From: a virus
Direction: 5' to 3' (one strand)
Length of the DNA: 20,341 nt
Virus record (IMG/VR): IMGVR_UViG_3300027963_000404
Span: 1-20,341 of that record
The position numbers were made by a program, and so were the translations under genes. Positions 1-6,928 of this stretch are shown piece by piece; the first letter of the stretch is position 1, and each line of letters begins with the position of its first letter. Under the pieces are notes generated by a model, which worked only from the letters and a program-made list of their open reading frames with translations, made no database searches and was not told the DNA's origin.

Positions 1-440
1 CCGAACAGCGTATCTCCAAGTTGTCTCCAGCCGTTTTGAAAATTGTAGTCCACCACCTCGCAGCGCATACGTCTGGCCTGATCTGTGATCTGTCCCATCA
101 CACGGCCCGCCAGTGCGGCCACAATGGCACGCGGTGATTCCATTAGCGTGTTGAGCCGCGCCTCGTGGTTGCCGAGAAAATAGAGCTGCGGTGCAAGCTG
201 GTGCAAAAACGCCAGCCCGTCTTGCAGGTCGCCCTCGGGGTCCACGGCCGAGTCCGAGCTATCCCCTACGCCCCCGCGAAGACACGCGAGGTCCACAGCA
301 TCACCTAAATGAATCGTGGTATGCGGTTTCCAGCGCGCCTTAAACGCCAGCACTTTTTTTAGCAGCGCCTGATCCGCGTGGTGCCCGTGGCTGCACCCGA
401 CGGCCAAGAATCTCTTCCAGCTCCGGGTGATGTTTGCCAT
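1..440 (-). CDS. Calcineurin-like metallophosphoesterase, C-terminus beyond window
   Basis: Reading from the ATG at 440 to the window edge gives 146 uninterrupted codons. Three motifs of the calcineurin-like phosphoesterase fold are in order: GCSHGHH (residues 15-21), HLGD followed by AVD (44-50) and GNHE (90-93). Such enzymes use two metal ions to hydrolyse phosphomonoesters or phosphodiesters; the substrate here is unknown. The first motif is normally D-x-H, but this protein has C-S-H, so the usual first metal-binding Asp is replaced by Cys16. The start lies 4 bases after the stop of the 77-aa gene, so it is probably cotranscribed with the lysis-like and tail genes. There is no Shine-Dalgarno sequence. 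The missing C-terminus should carry the remaining metal-binding histidines. The family call is firm; the role in the phage cycle is not known. Confidence 0.85.
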   Translation of the reverse strand, partial: MANITRSWKRFLAVGCSHGHHADQALLKKVLAFKARWKPHTTIHLGDAVDLACLRGGVGDSSDSAVDPEGDLQDGLAFLHQLAPQLYFLGNHEARLNTLMESPRAIVAALAGRVMGQITDQARRMRCEVVDYNFQNGWRQLGDTLF

Positions 441-444
441 AGGC

Positions 445-678
445 TTACACGCGAGCCAGAAACGTAGTGCCAGCACCCGGCACGCGCGGAAGTCGTCCCT
501 GCGCGTCGTAGATGCCGCTGTACGGACTGATCTTGTCAGGTGGTAGGCCGACGCCGTCCACACTAGCTGGCGGCAGATTGCGCTTAATCTCTGCAAGAAT
601 TTGCAGCCCAGCGGGCGGCGTTGCGCCGAGGTAACGGGCCTGCATCGCCGGGATCACCGGCACGGGTAAAACGGTCAT
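445..678 (-). CDS. Hypothetical 77-aa proline-rich protein
   Basis: This short protein is not recognised. It is rich in Pro, Gly and Ala, with a segment near residues 45-60 (LPPDKISPYSGIYD) that looks globular rather than repetitive, and it has no transmembrane helix, signal peptide or cysteine motif. The case for a real gene is positional: its ATG overlaps the TGA of the preceding 60-aa gene (ATGA) and its stop is 4 bases before the metallophosphoesterase start. It sits between small membrane proteins and a phosphoesterase, a zone where phages keep lysis and accessory functions, but nothing in its sequence ties it to either. Confidence 0.6.
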   Translation of the reverse strand: MTVLPVPVIPAMQARYLGATPPAGLQILAEIKRNLPPASVDGVGLPPDKISPYSGIYDAQGRLPRVPGAGTTFLARV

Positions 679-857
679 AGAAGTGGCTTCTGGCCGCGTT
701 CGTTACGGATCACGTCAATCACGCCAAAAATGCCAAGGATGGCATCCATGGTCGTGTCGCCCACGCCAGTCGAGTAGAGTCCTAGGGCTGCACCAAGCTT
801 TGCGAGCCCCAGCCAGGTCGATGGCTGCCTAATGTAGTTTTTGATTGTCGTTTTCAT
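675..857 (-). CDS. Small one-helix membrane protein, holin candidate
   Basis: The product is 60 aa: a basic N-terminus, a mildly hydrophobic stretch near residues 16-30 (WLGLAKLGAALGLYS), a second apolar patch near 37-47 (MDAILGIFGVI) and a charged tail (DVIRNERGQKP). Small proteins of this kind after the tail-fibre genes are often holins or pinholins, which open the inner membrane at lysis. Here this is inferred from size, hydropathy and position only. The gene overlaps the previous small membrane protein by 29 bases in another frame and ends in an ATGA overlap with the 77-aa gene, so the three are probably translationally coupled. The ATG has no recognisable Shine-Dalgarno sequence. A small virion protein is an alternative. 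Confidence 0.6.
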   Translation of the reverse strand: MKTTIKNYIRQPSTWLGLAKLGAALGLYSTGVGDTTMDAILGIFGVIDVIRNERGQKPLL

Positions 858-1014
858 TTTCGGTGTGTTGGAAGAGTCGTTCCCAGAGCGCCTTGCGGTC
901 TGCTTCGCATTCGCGGATCTTGCCGTTTAAGTGCCAAACTGCTACCAGCGTAAGAGCCATTGAAAGCCCTTGCGCGGCTGCCTGTTGTGCAATGAGGTCG
1001 AGCAGTTGAGTCAT
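829..1014 (-). CDS. Small membrane protein with charged C-terminal tail, holin-like candidate
   Basis: The product is 61 aa: an amphipathic N-terminus, one hydrophobic segment near residues 15-28 (QGLSMALTLVAVWH) and a strongly charged, probably helical tail (residues 30-61, with ECEADRKALWERL). One N-terminal helix plus a charged coiled tail resembles BhlA/UviB-type holin-like proteins, but no residue is diagnostic. An in-frame TTG at 1026 would overlap the upstream gene. I chose the ATG at 1014 because it follows the stop of the 627-aa fibre-like gene by one base (TAA-T-ATG), the usual spacing in this operon. It forms a pair with the 60-aa membrane protein downstream. No endolysin follows in view, so a lysis role is unproven. 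Confidence 0.6.
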   Translation of the reverse strand: MTQLLDLIAQQAAAQGLSMALTLVAVWHLNGKIRECEADRKALWERLFQHTENENDNQKLH

Positions 1015-1015
1015 A

Positions 1016-2899
1016 TTACACGGCAATCAGTGCGGTTTTCTTCCACGTATTGTTTGCCGTGCAGATGTACAAAAAGCTGGCGTCAAACGCCATCTGCCCC
1101 GGACGACCCACTGCTGTCGCAGTGGCAGGCACTGCACCAGTTCCCCCGGCAGCGCCGTTGATAAACGTCCCCACAATGCAGCGTGTCTGTCCTGTGATCG
1201 TTGTGGACGCTACCGTTTGCGCCGCAGAAACCGTGTAAGTGCCAGTGCCACCTGTGCCTGTGCCAAGTCCGGTGATGGTGGTCCCAGCAGTGACGCCTGT
1301 GCCCCCGATTAGCATGCCCACCTGAATCACGCCAGTTGGAGTACCTGTCACTGTTAGCACAGTCGTGGCAATTGAGCCAGCAAATGTGGCTCCTGTAGTT
1401 ACATACTCATTTGTGCCATCCCATTCAACATAATGCGCAATTGGCACAGTCATTAAACTGCCTGCCTGAAACTGAAATGGTGCATTAGTTGCTGAGTTTC
1501 CAAGAAAAGTTTGCCGTCCTGTAAATGTGTTTGATACAGTGGTTGCAGCTTGAAATCTGTAGCTAACTCGATTCACAGAAATAAGACTGGTTCCAATAAC
1601 AATGTCTGCATTGGAAGTGGTGTTGTAAAATGCCATTACATAACCAGATTGGGACGCCCCAAACCGAGTCATATACATGCCATTTCGCACCGTGCCTGTA
1701 AACCAAGCTGGGCGAGTAAAAACAGCATTAACACCTACCGCTCCAAGGGTTGTCGCCTCCCAAAATCCATTTTGTTTTGTGTCAGCTTGAAGTGTAAATG
1801 CAATAATGTCGCCCAAAACTGGAGTGTAACCGTCAGTTGTAAACACTCCTACTGATCCAACAGTAAACACGTTGCCAACCATGTTACCGGTAATGCTTCC
1901 GTTAGTTTGCGCCTCAACCATCCGCATTCCGATGCCTAAATTTGAAATGGCAGCTTGAGCAGTTGATCGCCCAGTTCCCCCGTCAGCAATTGCCAACTGC
2001 GCCGAGGCGGTCACTGCCCCAGTGCCGTTGCCCTTGAGTACGCCGGTGAGCGCAGTGGCACCAGTTCCTCCCTGCGCGACCTGCACGGTTGCTAGTTTGC
2101 TGGATGCAATAGCAGCAGCCGCGTCCACGTCTGCGTCAACCAGCAGGCTTGCTGGCGATTGCAGCACGCCCGAGACATTTTTCCAAAGGCCAGTTCCGCC
2201 CACTAGCGGCAGGCTGGTGTGGACGTGCGAGGGAGTGCCGTCGCCAAAGTTAAGTGATGCTGTGTGCCCGTTCTGGCTGGCCTTGACCTCAATCGCAATG
2301 TAAATGCGCGTGGTCGATGTCACATCCGTCTGCGGGACCAAAGCTGACAGCGAAAACTGCGCAGAAACGTTGTTGATTATCTGCTCGCCAGAGGTCGAAA
2401 TCAGCGTTGGCGCGTCTGTGCCATTGTAAGTGTAAACCTTTGCGCGGATTACAGTATTGGCATTTGCGTTGGCCGTGCCGTAGGCCCACACATTAAAATC
2501 CCATAAGCCACCGGGGATGCTGGTAATATTGGGATCGAGCGGGAGGGACTCAGAAACGTAACCGCCTAAAAGCGTCCACACTCCATTTATAAGTGTCCCC
2601 GATGTAATAGTGCTCTGCGCCACAGCACCATTGCGCCCAAGCTGTTTGGGAGTGCCAGGAATGTTGGTCGTTGGCGCATCTGCGGCAACGTCTTGGCGCA
2701 AATAATACGTCAAGCCGTTTGCACCGCCTCCGCCGCCAGTGCTAGGAGTTGCTGGCGTCCATGCCGTGCCATCCCACACAAGCGTCTGCCCGTTGGTTGG
2801 CGCGGTTGCTGCCACCGCGTTTCCTTTGAGCTTGTCCACGCTCGTCGAGTGCAGCCCGCCGGACACGTCGCCGGTGATGATTGGAGAATTGAGTGGCAT
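1016..2899 (-). CDS. Tail-fibre-like / adsorption structural protein, 627 aa
   Basis: This is a long low-complexity virion protein. The N-terminus holds a GDVSG motif and a Q-T-L-V-W-D-G-T-A-W-T-P segment (about residues 10-50), common in tail-fibre stalks, then a GGGGG linker. A beta-rich section covers residues 75-240. Two stalk repeats (VAQGGTGATALTG and IADGGTGRSTAQA) lie near 275-315. A compositionally distinct section runs from about 313 to 505. A Gly/Thr-rich repeat (about 510-565, with GGTGTYTVS) is a type often seen in phage tail proteins. The C-terminal block (GQMAFDASFLYICTANNTW) is a frequent fibre end. The start is 3 bases after the stop of the 121-aa gene. It probably belongs to the host-binding apparatus; a capsid-surface fibre is the main alternative. 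Confidence 0.75.
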   Translation of the reverse strand: MPLNSPIITGDVSGGLHSTSVDKLKGNAVAATAPTNGQTLVWDGTAWTPATPSTGGGGGANGLTYYLRQDVAADAPTTNIPGTPKQLGRNGAVAQSTITSGTLINGVWTLLGGYVSESLPLDPNITSIPGGLWDFNVWAYGTANANANTVIRAKVYTYNGTDAPTLISTSGEQIINNVSAQFSLSALVPQTDVTSTTRIYIAIEVKASQNGHTASLNFGDGTPSHVHTSLPLVGGTGLWKNVSGVLQSPASLLVDADVDAAAAIASSKLATVQVAQGGTGATALTGVLKGNGTGAVTASAQLAIADGGTGRSTAQAAISNLGIGMRMVEAQTNGSITGNMVGNVFTVGSVGVFTTDGYTPVLGDIIAFTLQADTKQNGFWEATTLGAVGVNAVFTRPAWFTGTVRNGMYMTRFGASQSGYVMAFYNTTSNADIVIGTSLISVNRVSYRFQAATTVSNTFTGRQTFLGNSATNAPFQFQAGSLMTVPIAHYVEWDGTNEYVTTGATFAGSIATTVLTVTGTPTGVIQVGMLIGGTGVTAGTTITGLGTGTGGTGTYTVSAAQTVASTTITGQTRCIVGTFINGAAGGTGAVPATATAVGRPGQMAFDASFLYICTANNTWKKTALIAV

Positions 2900-2902
2900 A
2901 AA

Positions 2903-3268
2903 TTAGTTTAGCTCGAGCCAGGACAATGTCGTTTCATTCCATGTGTAATCCTTGCCATCTTGTGGCGCAGCAACGGGAGCTTGCCAGATCCAAGTTGGCG
3001 CGGAAATTGTCCACGAGGGAAACGGTTGAGGCGCGTAAAAAACGTCGTGCTCGTAATTGTAAATATAATCTACACCAGCGTAATTGGCGCGCAACGCCAC
3101 GCCGCCATCAGGTTGGCCGTCTGCCCCGTAATGCACACCTCCCCGAGTGTTGTAGGAGGTTTGCAGCCAAGTGCCGGGTGAAGAATCCACGAACGTGTTG
3201 AAAAACTCAGGCTCCGCAACAATCACGCAAACTATCTTTCCATCCAAAACCTTAGCAAAGTGTGCCAT
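2903..3268 (-). CDS. Conserved phage virion-associated protein, 121 aa, function unknown
   Basis: An upstream extension of this frame exists, but it is Trp/Arg-rich antisense-like sequence lying inside the glycine-rich fibre gene. The real start is the ATG at 3268, 2 bases after that gene's stop. The product begins MAHFAKVLDGKIVCVIV and contains a distinctive core at residues 33-58: TWLQTSYNTRGGVHY, then a D-G-Q-P-D-G-G-V turn and RANYAG. It ends in a Trp-rich half (PSWTISAPTWIWQAPV, WNETTLSWLEL). Proteins with this core are widespread in phages, including marine and cyanobacterial ones, among structural or fibre genes, and their function is unassigned. Its place between two fibre-like genes fits a fibre-associated or assembly role, which is inference. 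Confidence 0.8.
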   Translation of the reverse strand: MAHFAKVLDGKIVCVIVAEPEFFNTFVDSSPGTWLQTSYNTRGGVHYGADGQPDGGVALRANYAGVDYIYNYEHDVFYAPQPFPSWTISAPTWIWQAPVAAPQDGKDYTWNETTLSWLELN

Positions 3269-3270
3269 AA

Positions 3271-5139
3271 TTAAGCTGTGTAAGTTCCAGACGAGGTGAA
3301 TTTTATAATTGTGCTTGAACCCGACGTTGTAACCGTTGGAGATCCAGTTACTATGCCGGTGTAGCTTGCGGTTGCCAGTGACAAAATTACAACGCCAGAT
3401 CCTCCATTTCCGCCTGTGCCAGTGAGAGATGCTGCTCCACCGCCACCACCGCCAGTATTGGCCGTTCCGCTGCCACCAGTGCCACCAGTGCCGCCAACGG
3501 AAGTTCCGCCGCCACCAAGTCCGCCTGCGCCTTGCGTTCCAGATCCAACCGATCCTCCACCGCCCCCTGCGTAAGATACTATCGCTCCAGCAATTGAGGA
3601 GCTTATTCCCACTCCACCAGCCCCTCCGTTGCTGCTTGTTCCATTTGTGCCTGCGGCACCAGCACCTCCACCGCCGCCACAAGGAGTTCCACTCAGTCCC
3701 GGTGTTGATCCTCCATTATTTCCTTGTCCCGCGGTGCCAGATCCGCCAAGCGCAACTCCTCCTCCAGCAGCTAGGTTTGCGCCTCCTCCACCACCCGACC
3801 CTCCCGATCCACCAGTTCCTCCTGATGGAGTCCCAGTAATGCCGCTTCTTCCTCCGCCAATGGAAGTTATCGTCGATGTGTAACCAAGCGACGAGTCAGA
3901 ACCAGAATTAGCTGTGCCTAAAAAACCAGCCCCTGCACCTCCAGCGCCAACGGTCGCAGTGTAAACCTGCCCAGCAGTCAAATTTAAGCTAAAAGTTTGT
4001 GCCCCACCAGCTCCACCGCCTGCGCCAGTTGCGCCTCCGCCGCCAGCCACAACCAAAAATGACGCCGTAATTGATGTCACTGATGACAATGCAGTTACAC
4101 GACCTTTTGCGTCGATGCTAATAACCGGAATTTGTGTGATGCTGCCCACGTTGTTCTGCGCCGTGGTAATTGCTGCCAAAGCAGCAGATGCTGCTCCCGG
4201 ACCAGTGGCAATCACATCGCCAGTGAGAGATGTGATTGCGGAAGTGGTTGCGGATGAAATGGCAGCAGTCGAAAGCGATGTGACGCGGCCTTTTGTGTCA
4301 ATGCTAAGAACAGGCACCACGGTTGATGAGCCTATATTGCTTTGAGCCGTAGTAATTGCTGCCAGAGTTGGCCCAGGGTAATTGCCCGTGAGGTCACCAC
4401 TAGCGGATGCAGTTGCGCCTAATGCGCCAACGTCAGACGCGCTTGGCAATACGTGTTGGTGGTCTGCCCGTGCCGCAAAGGTGCTTAGGCCGACCACTGC
4501 GGACGTTGCCAGCGCAGCGGGTGCGGTTGTTGAGAGTCCCGCGATCTGGGTAGTCGTCAGCGCCGGGCATGCCACAGTCGTTAGCGCCGTCACGCGCCCC
4601 TGCGCATCGGTGCTGATCACAGGGATCACAAGCCCGCTGCCAACTGCCGTTTGTGGCGTGCCCACATTAGGCATTGATATTGTTCCCGAGTCAGTAATTG
4701 TGCCGCCATCAAGGCCAGTGCCTGCCGTAATGCTGGTTACGGTGCCCGATCCTCCTCCTCCACCAGAGCCTGCCACGATGGCGCGAATGCTGATTAGCTC
4801 CCCGGCTGTCGGGGCCTCGATAAACGTGATCGTGCCGCCTGCTGTGCTCGTCACAGCGTAGGTGCTAGGCGGCTGGTCAATGCCGCCGACGCTGACAATG
4901 TAACCACCGTCTGCTGTTCCGTTGTAGCCCGAAAAAGTAAATGCCACGGTGGTGCCGTCACCAGTCGCTTCGGTAACCGTAGTGCCTGCGGCCACGGGAC
5001 CGTTCAGCAAGGTCACGCCGCCATCCGCGCCTAGGAATAGCTCGCCTGTCTGCGTATTGACAGCAAGCTCTCCCAGGGTGAGCGAGGTTGGATTACCCGT
5101 TGCCCCGCTTCGTTTTTTCGGGATGATCGGAAACGCCAT
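3271..5139 (-). CDS. Tail-fibre-like protein with glycine-rich C-terminal domain, 622 aa
   Basis: I placed the start at the ATG at 5139, 4 bases after the previous stop and matching the MAFPIIP start of the upstream 313-aa protein; a start at 5190 would run into that gene. The N-terminal 50 residues contain GELAVNTQTGELF, a typical virion-attachment block. Stalk repeats follow at about residues 170-355, with PVISTDAQGRVTAL, PVLSIDTKGRVTSL and PVISIDAKGRVTAL as the repeating core. From about residue 358 the protein becomes a glycine-rich domain opening with FLVVAGGGG and closing with GGSGVVILS near residue 595, a layout seen in many phage fibre tips. The last 25 residues are beta-like and end SSGTYTA. 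A receptor-binding fibre is the best reading. Confidence 0.8.
   Translation of the reverse strand: MAFPIIPKKRSGATGNPTSLTLGELAVNTQTGELFLGADGGVTLLNGPVAAGTTVTEATGDGTTVAFTFSGYNGTADGGYIVSVGGIDQPPSTYAVTSTAGGTITFIEAPTAGELISIRAIVAGSGGGGGSGTVTSITAGTGLDGGTITDSGTISMPNVGTPQTAVGSGLVIPVISTDAQGRVTALTTVACPALTTTQIAGLSTTAPAALATSAVVGLSTFAARADHQHVLPSASDVGALGATASASGDLTGNYPGPTLAAITTAQSNIGSSTVVPVLSIDTKGRVTSLSTAAISSATTSAITSLTGDVIATGPGAASAALAAITTAQNNVGSITQIPVISIDAKGRVTALSSVTSITASFLVVAGGGGATGAGGGAGGAQTFSLNLTAGQVYTATVGAGGAGAGFLGTANSGSDSSLGYTSTITSIGGGRSGITGTPSGGTGGSGGSGGGGGANLAAGGGVALGGSGTAGQGNNGGSTPGLSGTPCGGGGGAGAAGTNGTSSNGGAGGVGISSSIAGAIVSYAGGGGGSVGSGTQGAGGLGGGGTSVGGTGGTGGSGTANTGGGGGGAASLTGTGGNGGSGVVILSLATASYTGIVTGSPTVTTSGSSTIIKFTSSGTYTA
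4075..4400 (-). repeat. Two adjacent stalk repeats inside the 622-aa fibre gene
   Basis: Two consecutive units of about 160 bases each encode a stretch ending T-A-Q-x-N-x-G-S, then a five-residue linker, then P-V-x-S-I-D-x-K-G-R-V-T-x-L-S. A third, more diverged copy (PVISTDAQGRVTAL) lies near 4575-4660, separated by about 170 bases of non-repeat sequence. The copies are similar but not identical in DNA, so they are old or selected repeats rather than a fresh duplication. They look like stalk units whose number could set fibre length. Confidence 0.65.
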
Positions 5140-5143
5140 AGAA

Positions 5144-6085
5144 TTAGTAAGTCCCCGCTGAAGCCACTGTAGCAACGCCGGTTCCATCAATTTCGATGGA
5201 TGCGGAAGATTTCACACCGCCCACCACCGTCGAGGTGCCGGGAATAATTTTTGCAGCACCTGCGCCGGAAATGTAAAGGCCGTTGCTGGCGGCAGAGTCA
5301 ATGCTCAGAACCCCAAGCTGCGCGGTGGTCGCAATCTGCAACTGCACGGTGGAAAGCTGCCCGGCACCATTAAGCTGAGGAACCTTGCCAGCTTCGGCCA
5401 GCGATGTGACTTGCGTCGTGCTCAGTGCGCCAATGTCTGCGGGAGTCAGCACCACGTTGCCCGCTGCGGTTGGTGCAACGGAATTTACGGAACGCACTTC
5501 GGATTTTGCGCCGTCAATAAAGTCCCAGCTTCCTGCGCCATTGTAGGCGATCATATCGCCCGCCTGCACATAGGTCTGGCCGTCAATGGCTGGATCAAGA
5601 GCCGCGCTGTTGGCCGCAATGTAGTAGTCGCCCTTGGCAGCAGTACCAGCGCCTACAACGCCGCCCGATGCAATCACCGGCGAGGTGTTGACCGTCCACG
5701 CACCTTTGTAGGTTAGCGCCCCAACAGAAACGGCTGGTAGCAATGCGCTAGGAATTTTTCCATCCACACCCAACTGCGGCACCAGTCCAGCAATTGCTGT
5801 GGTCGTCAGGAATGCAACCTGGCTGGTTGTCAGCGCGCTAATTTGGTAGCTGGAAATGAGCCCTGAGCCCGTGAGCTGCGGCACACCGTTAGGAGTCGCC
5901 AGCGTGGTGAGCTGGGATGTCTGGACTGCGCCTCCGCCAATTTCAACCACGCCGCTATTTGCCTTCATGAAAAGCTTGCCAGTGGCCGTATTGACGGCCA
6001 GTTCGGCAACCTGCATGGAGCCAGCGAGAGGTGCGACTTCAGATGTAGTTATTGCGTTGCGTAGAGGAATGATCGGGAATGCCAT
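5144..6085 (-). CDS. Tail-fibre-like structural protein, 313 aa
   Basis: The N-terminus (MAFPIIP, then AELAVNTATGKLFMKANSGVVEI by about residue 50) is paralogous to that of the next fibre gene and resembles the virion-attachment block of many phage fibres. Residues 55-110 are Thr/Ser/Ala-rich with V-P-Q-L repeats. Residues 120-195 carry K-G-A-W, K-G-D-Y-Y, Y-V-Q-A-G-D-M-I-A-Y-N and S-W-D-F-I-D-G elements, followed by VRSVN and G-N-V-V-L-T-P-A-D-I-G-A, a set found repeatedly in tail-fibre shafts. The end (VASAGTY) resembles those of the 93- and 622-aa proteins. The gene starts 9 bases after the collagen-like gene and ends 4 bases before the 622-aa gene. It is probably a fibre or fibre adaptor. 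Confidence 0.75.
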   Translation of the reverse strand: MAFPIIPLRNAITTSEVAPLAGSMQVAELAVNTATGKLFMKANSGVVEIGGGAVQTSQLTTLATPNGVPQLTGSGLISSYQISALTTSQVAFLTTTAIAGLVPQLGVDGKIPSALLPAVSVGALTYKGAWTVNTSPVIASGGVVGAGTAAKGDYYIAANSAALDPAIDGQTYVQAGDMIAYNGAGSWDFIDGAKSEVRSVNSVAPTAAGNVVLTPADIGALSTTQVTSLAEAGKVPQLNGAGQLSTVQLQIATTAQLGVLSIDSAASNGLYISGAGAAKIIPGTSTVVGGVKSSASIEIDGTGVATVASAGTY

Positions 6086-6094
6086 GGGATGAGT

Positions 6095-6376
6095 TTAGTA
6101 AGTGCCTGCTGTGTATGTTGATGGCACCCATGAGGTGCCGTTGAATTGAAAAACTTGGTTGGCCGTCGGGTCAGCGGCAGAAACTGGCTGGCCTTGGATG
6201 CCGATAACAGTCGCCACTGTCTCAGTCTCACCAGCAGCCAGTGAGAGGTCGCCCGTGATGCTGGTCAGTGAGCCAGGCGGGCCTTGCGGTCCTTGCGGGC
6301 CAGCCGGACCTTGAAGCCCAGGGACTCCTGTCAAAAGTGTTACGACCAAAGGTCCGCATGAAGATTCGCAGCTCAT
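6095..6376 (-). CDS. Collagen-like short virion protein, 93 aa
   Basis: The ATG overlaps the TGA of the preceding 106-aa gene (ATGA). After a short Cys-containing N-terminus (MSCESSCG), residues 17-35 form six Gly-X-Y triplets (GVPGLQGPAGPQGPQGPPG), a collagen-like segment expected to trimerise. Residues 40-85 hold a TGDLS motif, a long Ala/Thr stretch and Q-F-N-G-T-S-W-V-P-S-T, matching the layout of the N-terminal part of the 627-aa fibre-like protein. It ends TAGTY. Collagen-like stretches are common in phage fibres, where they make trimeric stalks. Its position at the head of the fibre gene array suggests a short fibre or trimeric connector; the exact role is inferred. Confidence 0.7.
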   Translation of the reverse strand: MSCESSCGPLVVTLLTGVPGLQGPAGPQGPQGPPGSLTSITGDLSLAAGETETVATVIGIQGQPVSAADPTANQVFQFNGTSWVPSTYTAGTY

Positions 6377-6693
6377 GAGATTGTTACGCGGGCTTCAATT
6401 AGCCGGATGTCCCAGCCGTCGGGCCGCTGGACGTTAATGGTTAGCAGCGCCCCGAACTGTGCGGAGAATGCCGCCGTCTGCGCGTTGGTTAGCCGCACTG
6501 CCACCGTCTCAGGCGTTGGCCGTACGATGCTCGGGGTCGTCAGCGATGCACCGGCAGCAGTCTTGAGTGTCACCGCGACGAACCACGCGGACAGGTCAGT
6601 GTATTGACTGCACGGGCCATCTTCCTGCAGGGAAAAGGAAAAGTCCCAGTCCGTCCCGCGCTGGATTGTGGATGATGTTTGGACGGCGACCAT
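6373..6693 (-). CDS. Putative tail-tip / fibre-attachment structural protein, 106 aa
   Basis: The frame extends back to 6792, but that extension is Arg-rich and overlaps the Cys-rich gene. The ATG at 6693, 20 bases after that gene's stop, gives a compact protein. Near its N-terminus is IQRGTDWDFSFSL, followed by D-L-S-A-W and alternating beta-like segments (FVAVTLKT, VAVRLTN, LLTINVQRPDGW) ending in RVTIS. An R-G-D-x-x-x-F-x-F start followed by beta strands recalls N-terminal domains of phage baseplate and fibre-anchoring proteins, though I cannot name a family. It is coupled to the collagen-like gene by an ATGA overlap, so the two may act together. Confidence 0.6.
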   Translation of the reverse strand: MVAVQTSSTIQRGTDWDFSFSLQEDGPCSQYTDLSAWFVAVTLKTAAGASLTTPSIVRPTPETVAVRLTNAQTAAFSAQFGALLTINVQRPDGWDIRLIEARVTIS

Positions 6694-6712
6694 GTCTACA
6701 AAGAAGGGGTTT

Positions 6713-6928
6713 TCACAAGTAATTCCGTGCAGAGTCGCAGCAACCGGACACTGGCTGCGCCCCCTCGGGCCACGCCTTGGCCGCGATCTCATTAGCTAGG
6801 CTTGACAACAGTTTCAGAGGACAAGCTGGAGCCTCAGACAGGATGGCGTATTTAGCCACGCAGCAAGCGTGCTGGTCACATGCTATGCAGATTTGTAGCC
6901 TTTTGTCCACTATCCAGCGCGGGATCAT
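6713..6928 (-). CDS. Cys-rich small protein, probable metal-binding, 71 aa
   Basis: The start is fixed by an ATGA overlap with the preceding 197-aa gene. Within 71 residues there are eight cysteines: C14-x-x-C17, C22-C23, C36 and a C-terminal pair at 63-64. The ICIACDQHACCVAKYAIL segment, followed by ACPLKLLSSL, looks like a small zinc-ribbon-like fold. The C-terminal half is helical and Ala/Glu-rich. Small Cys-rich proteins of this type occur among phage tail-tip genes, but I cannot assign a named family. A structural zinc protein or an assembly factor is more likely than an enzyme. Confidence 0.6.
   Translation of the reverse strand: MIPRWIVDKRLQICIACDQHACCVAKYAILSEAPACPLKLLSSLANEIAAKAWPEGAQPVSGCCDSARNYL

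Noticed and set aside
2903-3682. A 259-aa minus-strand reading starting at 3682
   Set aside because: Its first 138 residues are Trp/Arg-rich antisense-like sequence inside the glycine-rich fibre gene; the real protein starts at the ATG at 3268.
3400-3860. Short GC-rich repeats resembling an array
   Set aside because: There are no constant-length repeats with unique spacers; the pattern is the codon repetition of the glycine-rich fibre domain, so it is not CRISPR.
3429-3883. Plus-strand proline- and histidine-rich open frames over the glycine-rich region
   Set aside because: They are the antisense of Gly codons (GGN gives NCC/CCN), a routine shadow of glycine-rich coding DNA.
4382-4861. Plus-strand 159-aa open frame
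   Set aside because: It lies wholly opposite the 622-aa fibre gene, has no neighbours on its strand, and shows Val/Pro/Ala-biased shadow composition.
3271-5190. Start at 5190 for the glycine-rich fibre
   Set aside because: The extension overlaps the upstream fibre gene, whereas the ATG at 5139 matches the paralogous MAFPIIP start.
6373-6792. Start at 6792 for the 106-aa protein
   Set aside because: The extension is Arg-rich and overlaps the Cys-rich gene; the ATG at 6693 follows that gene's stop.
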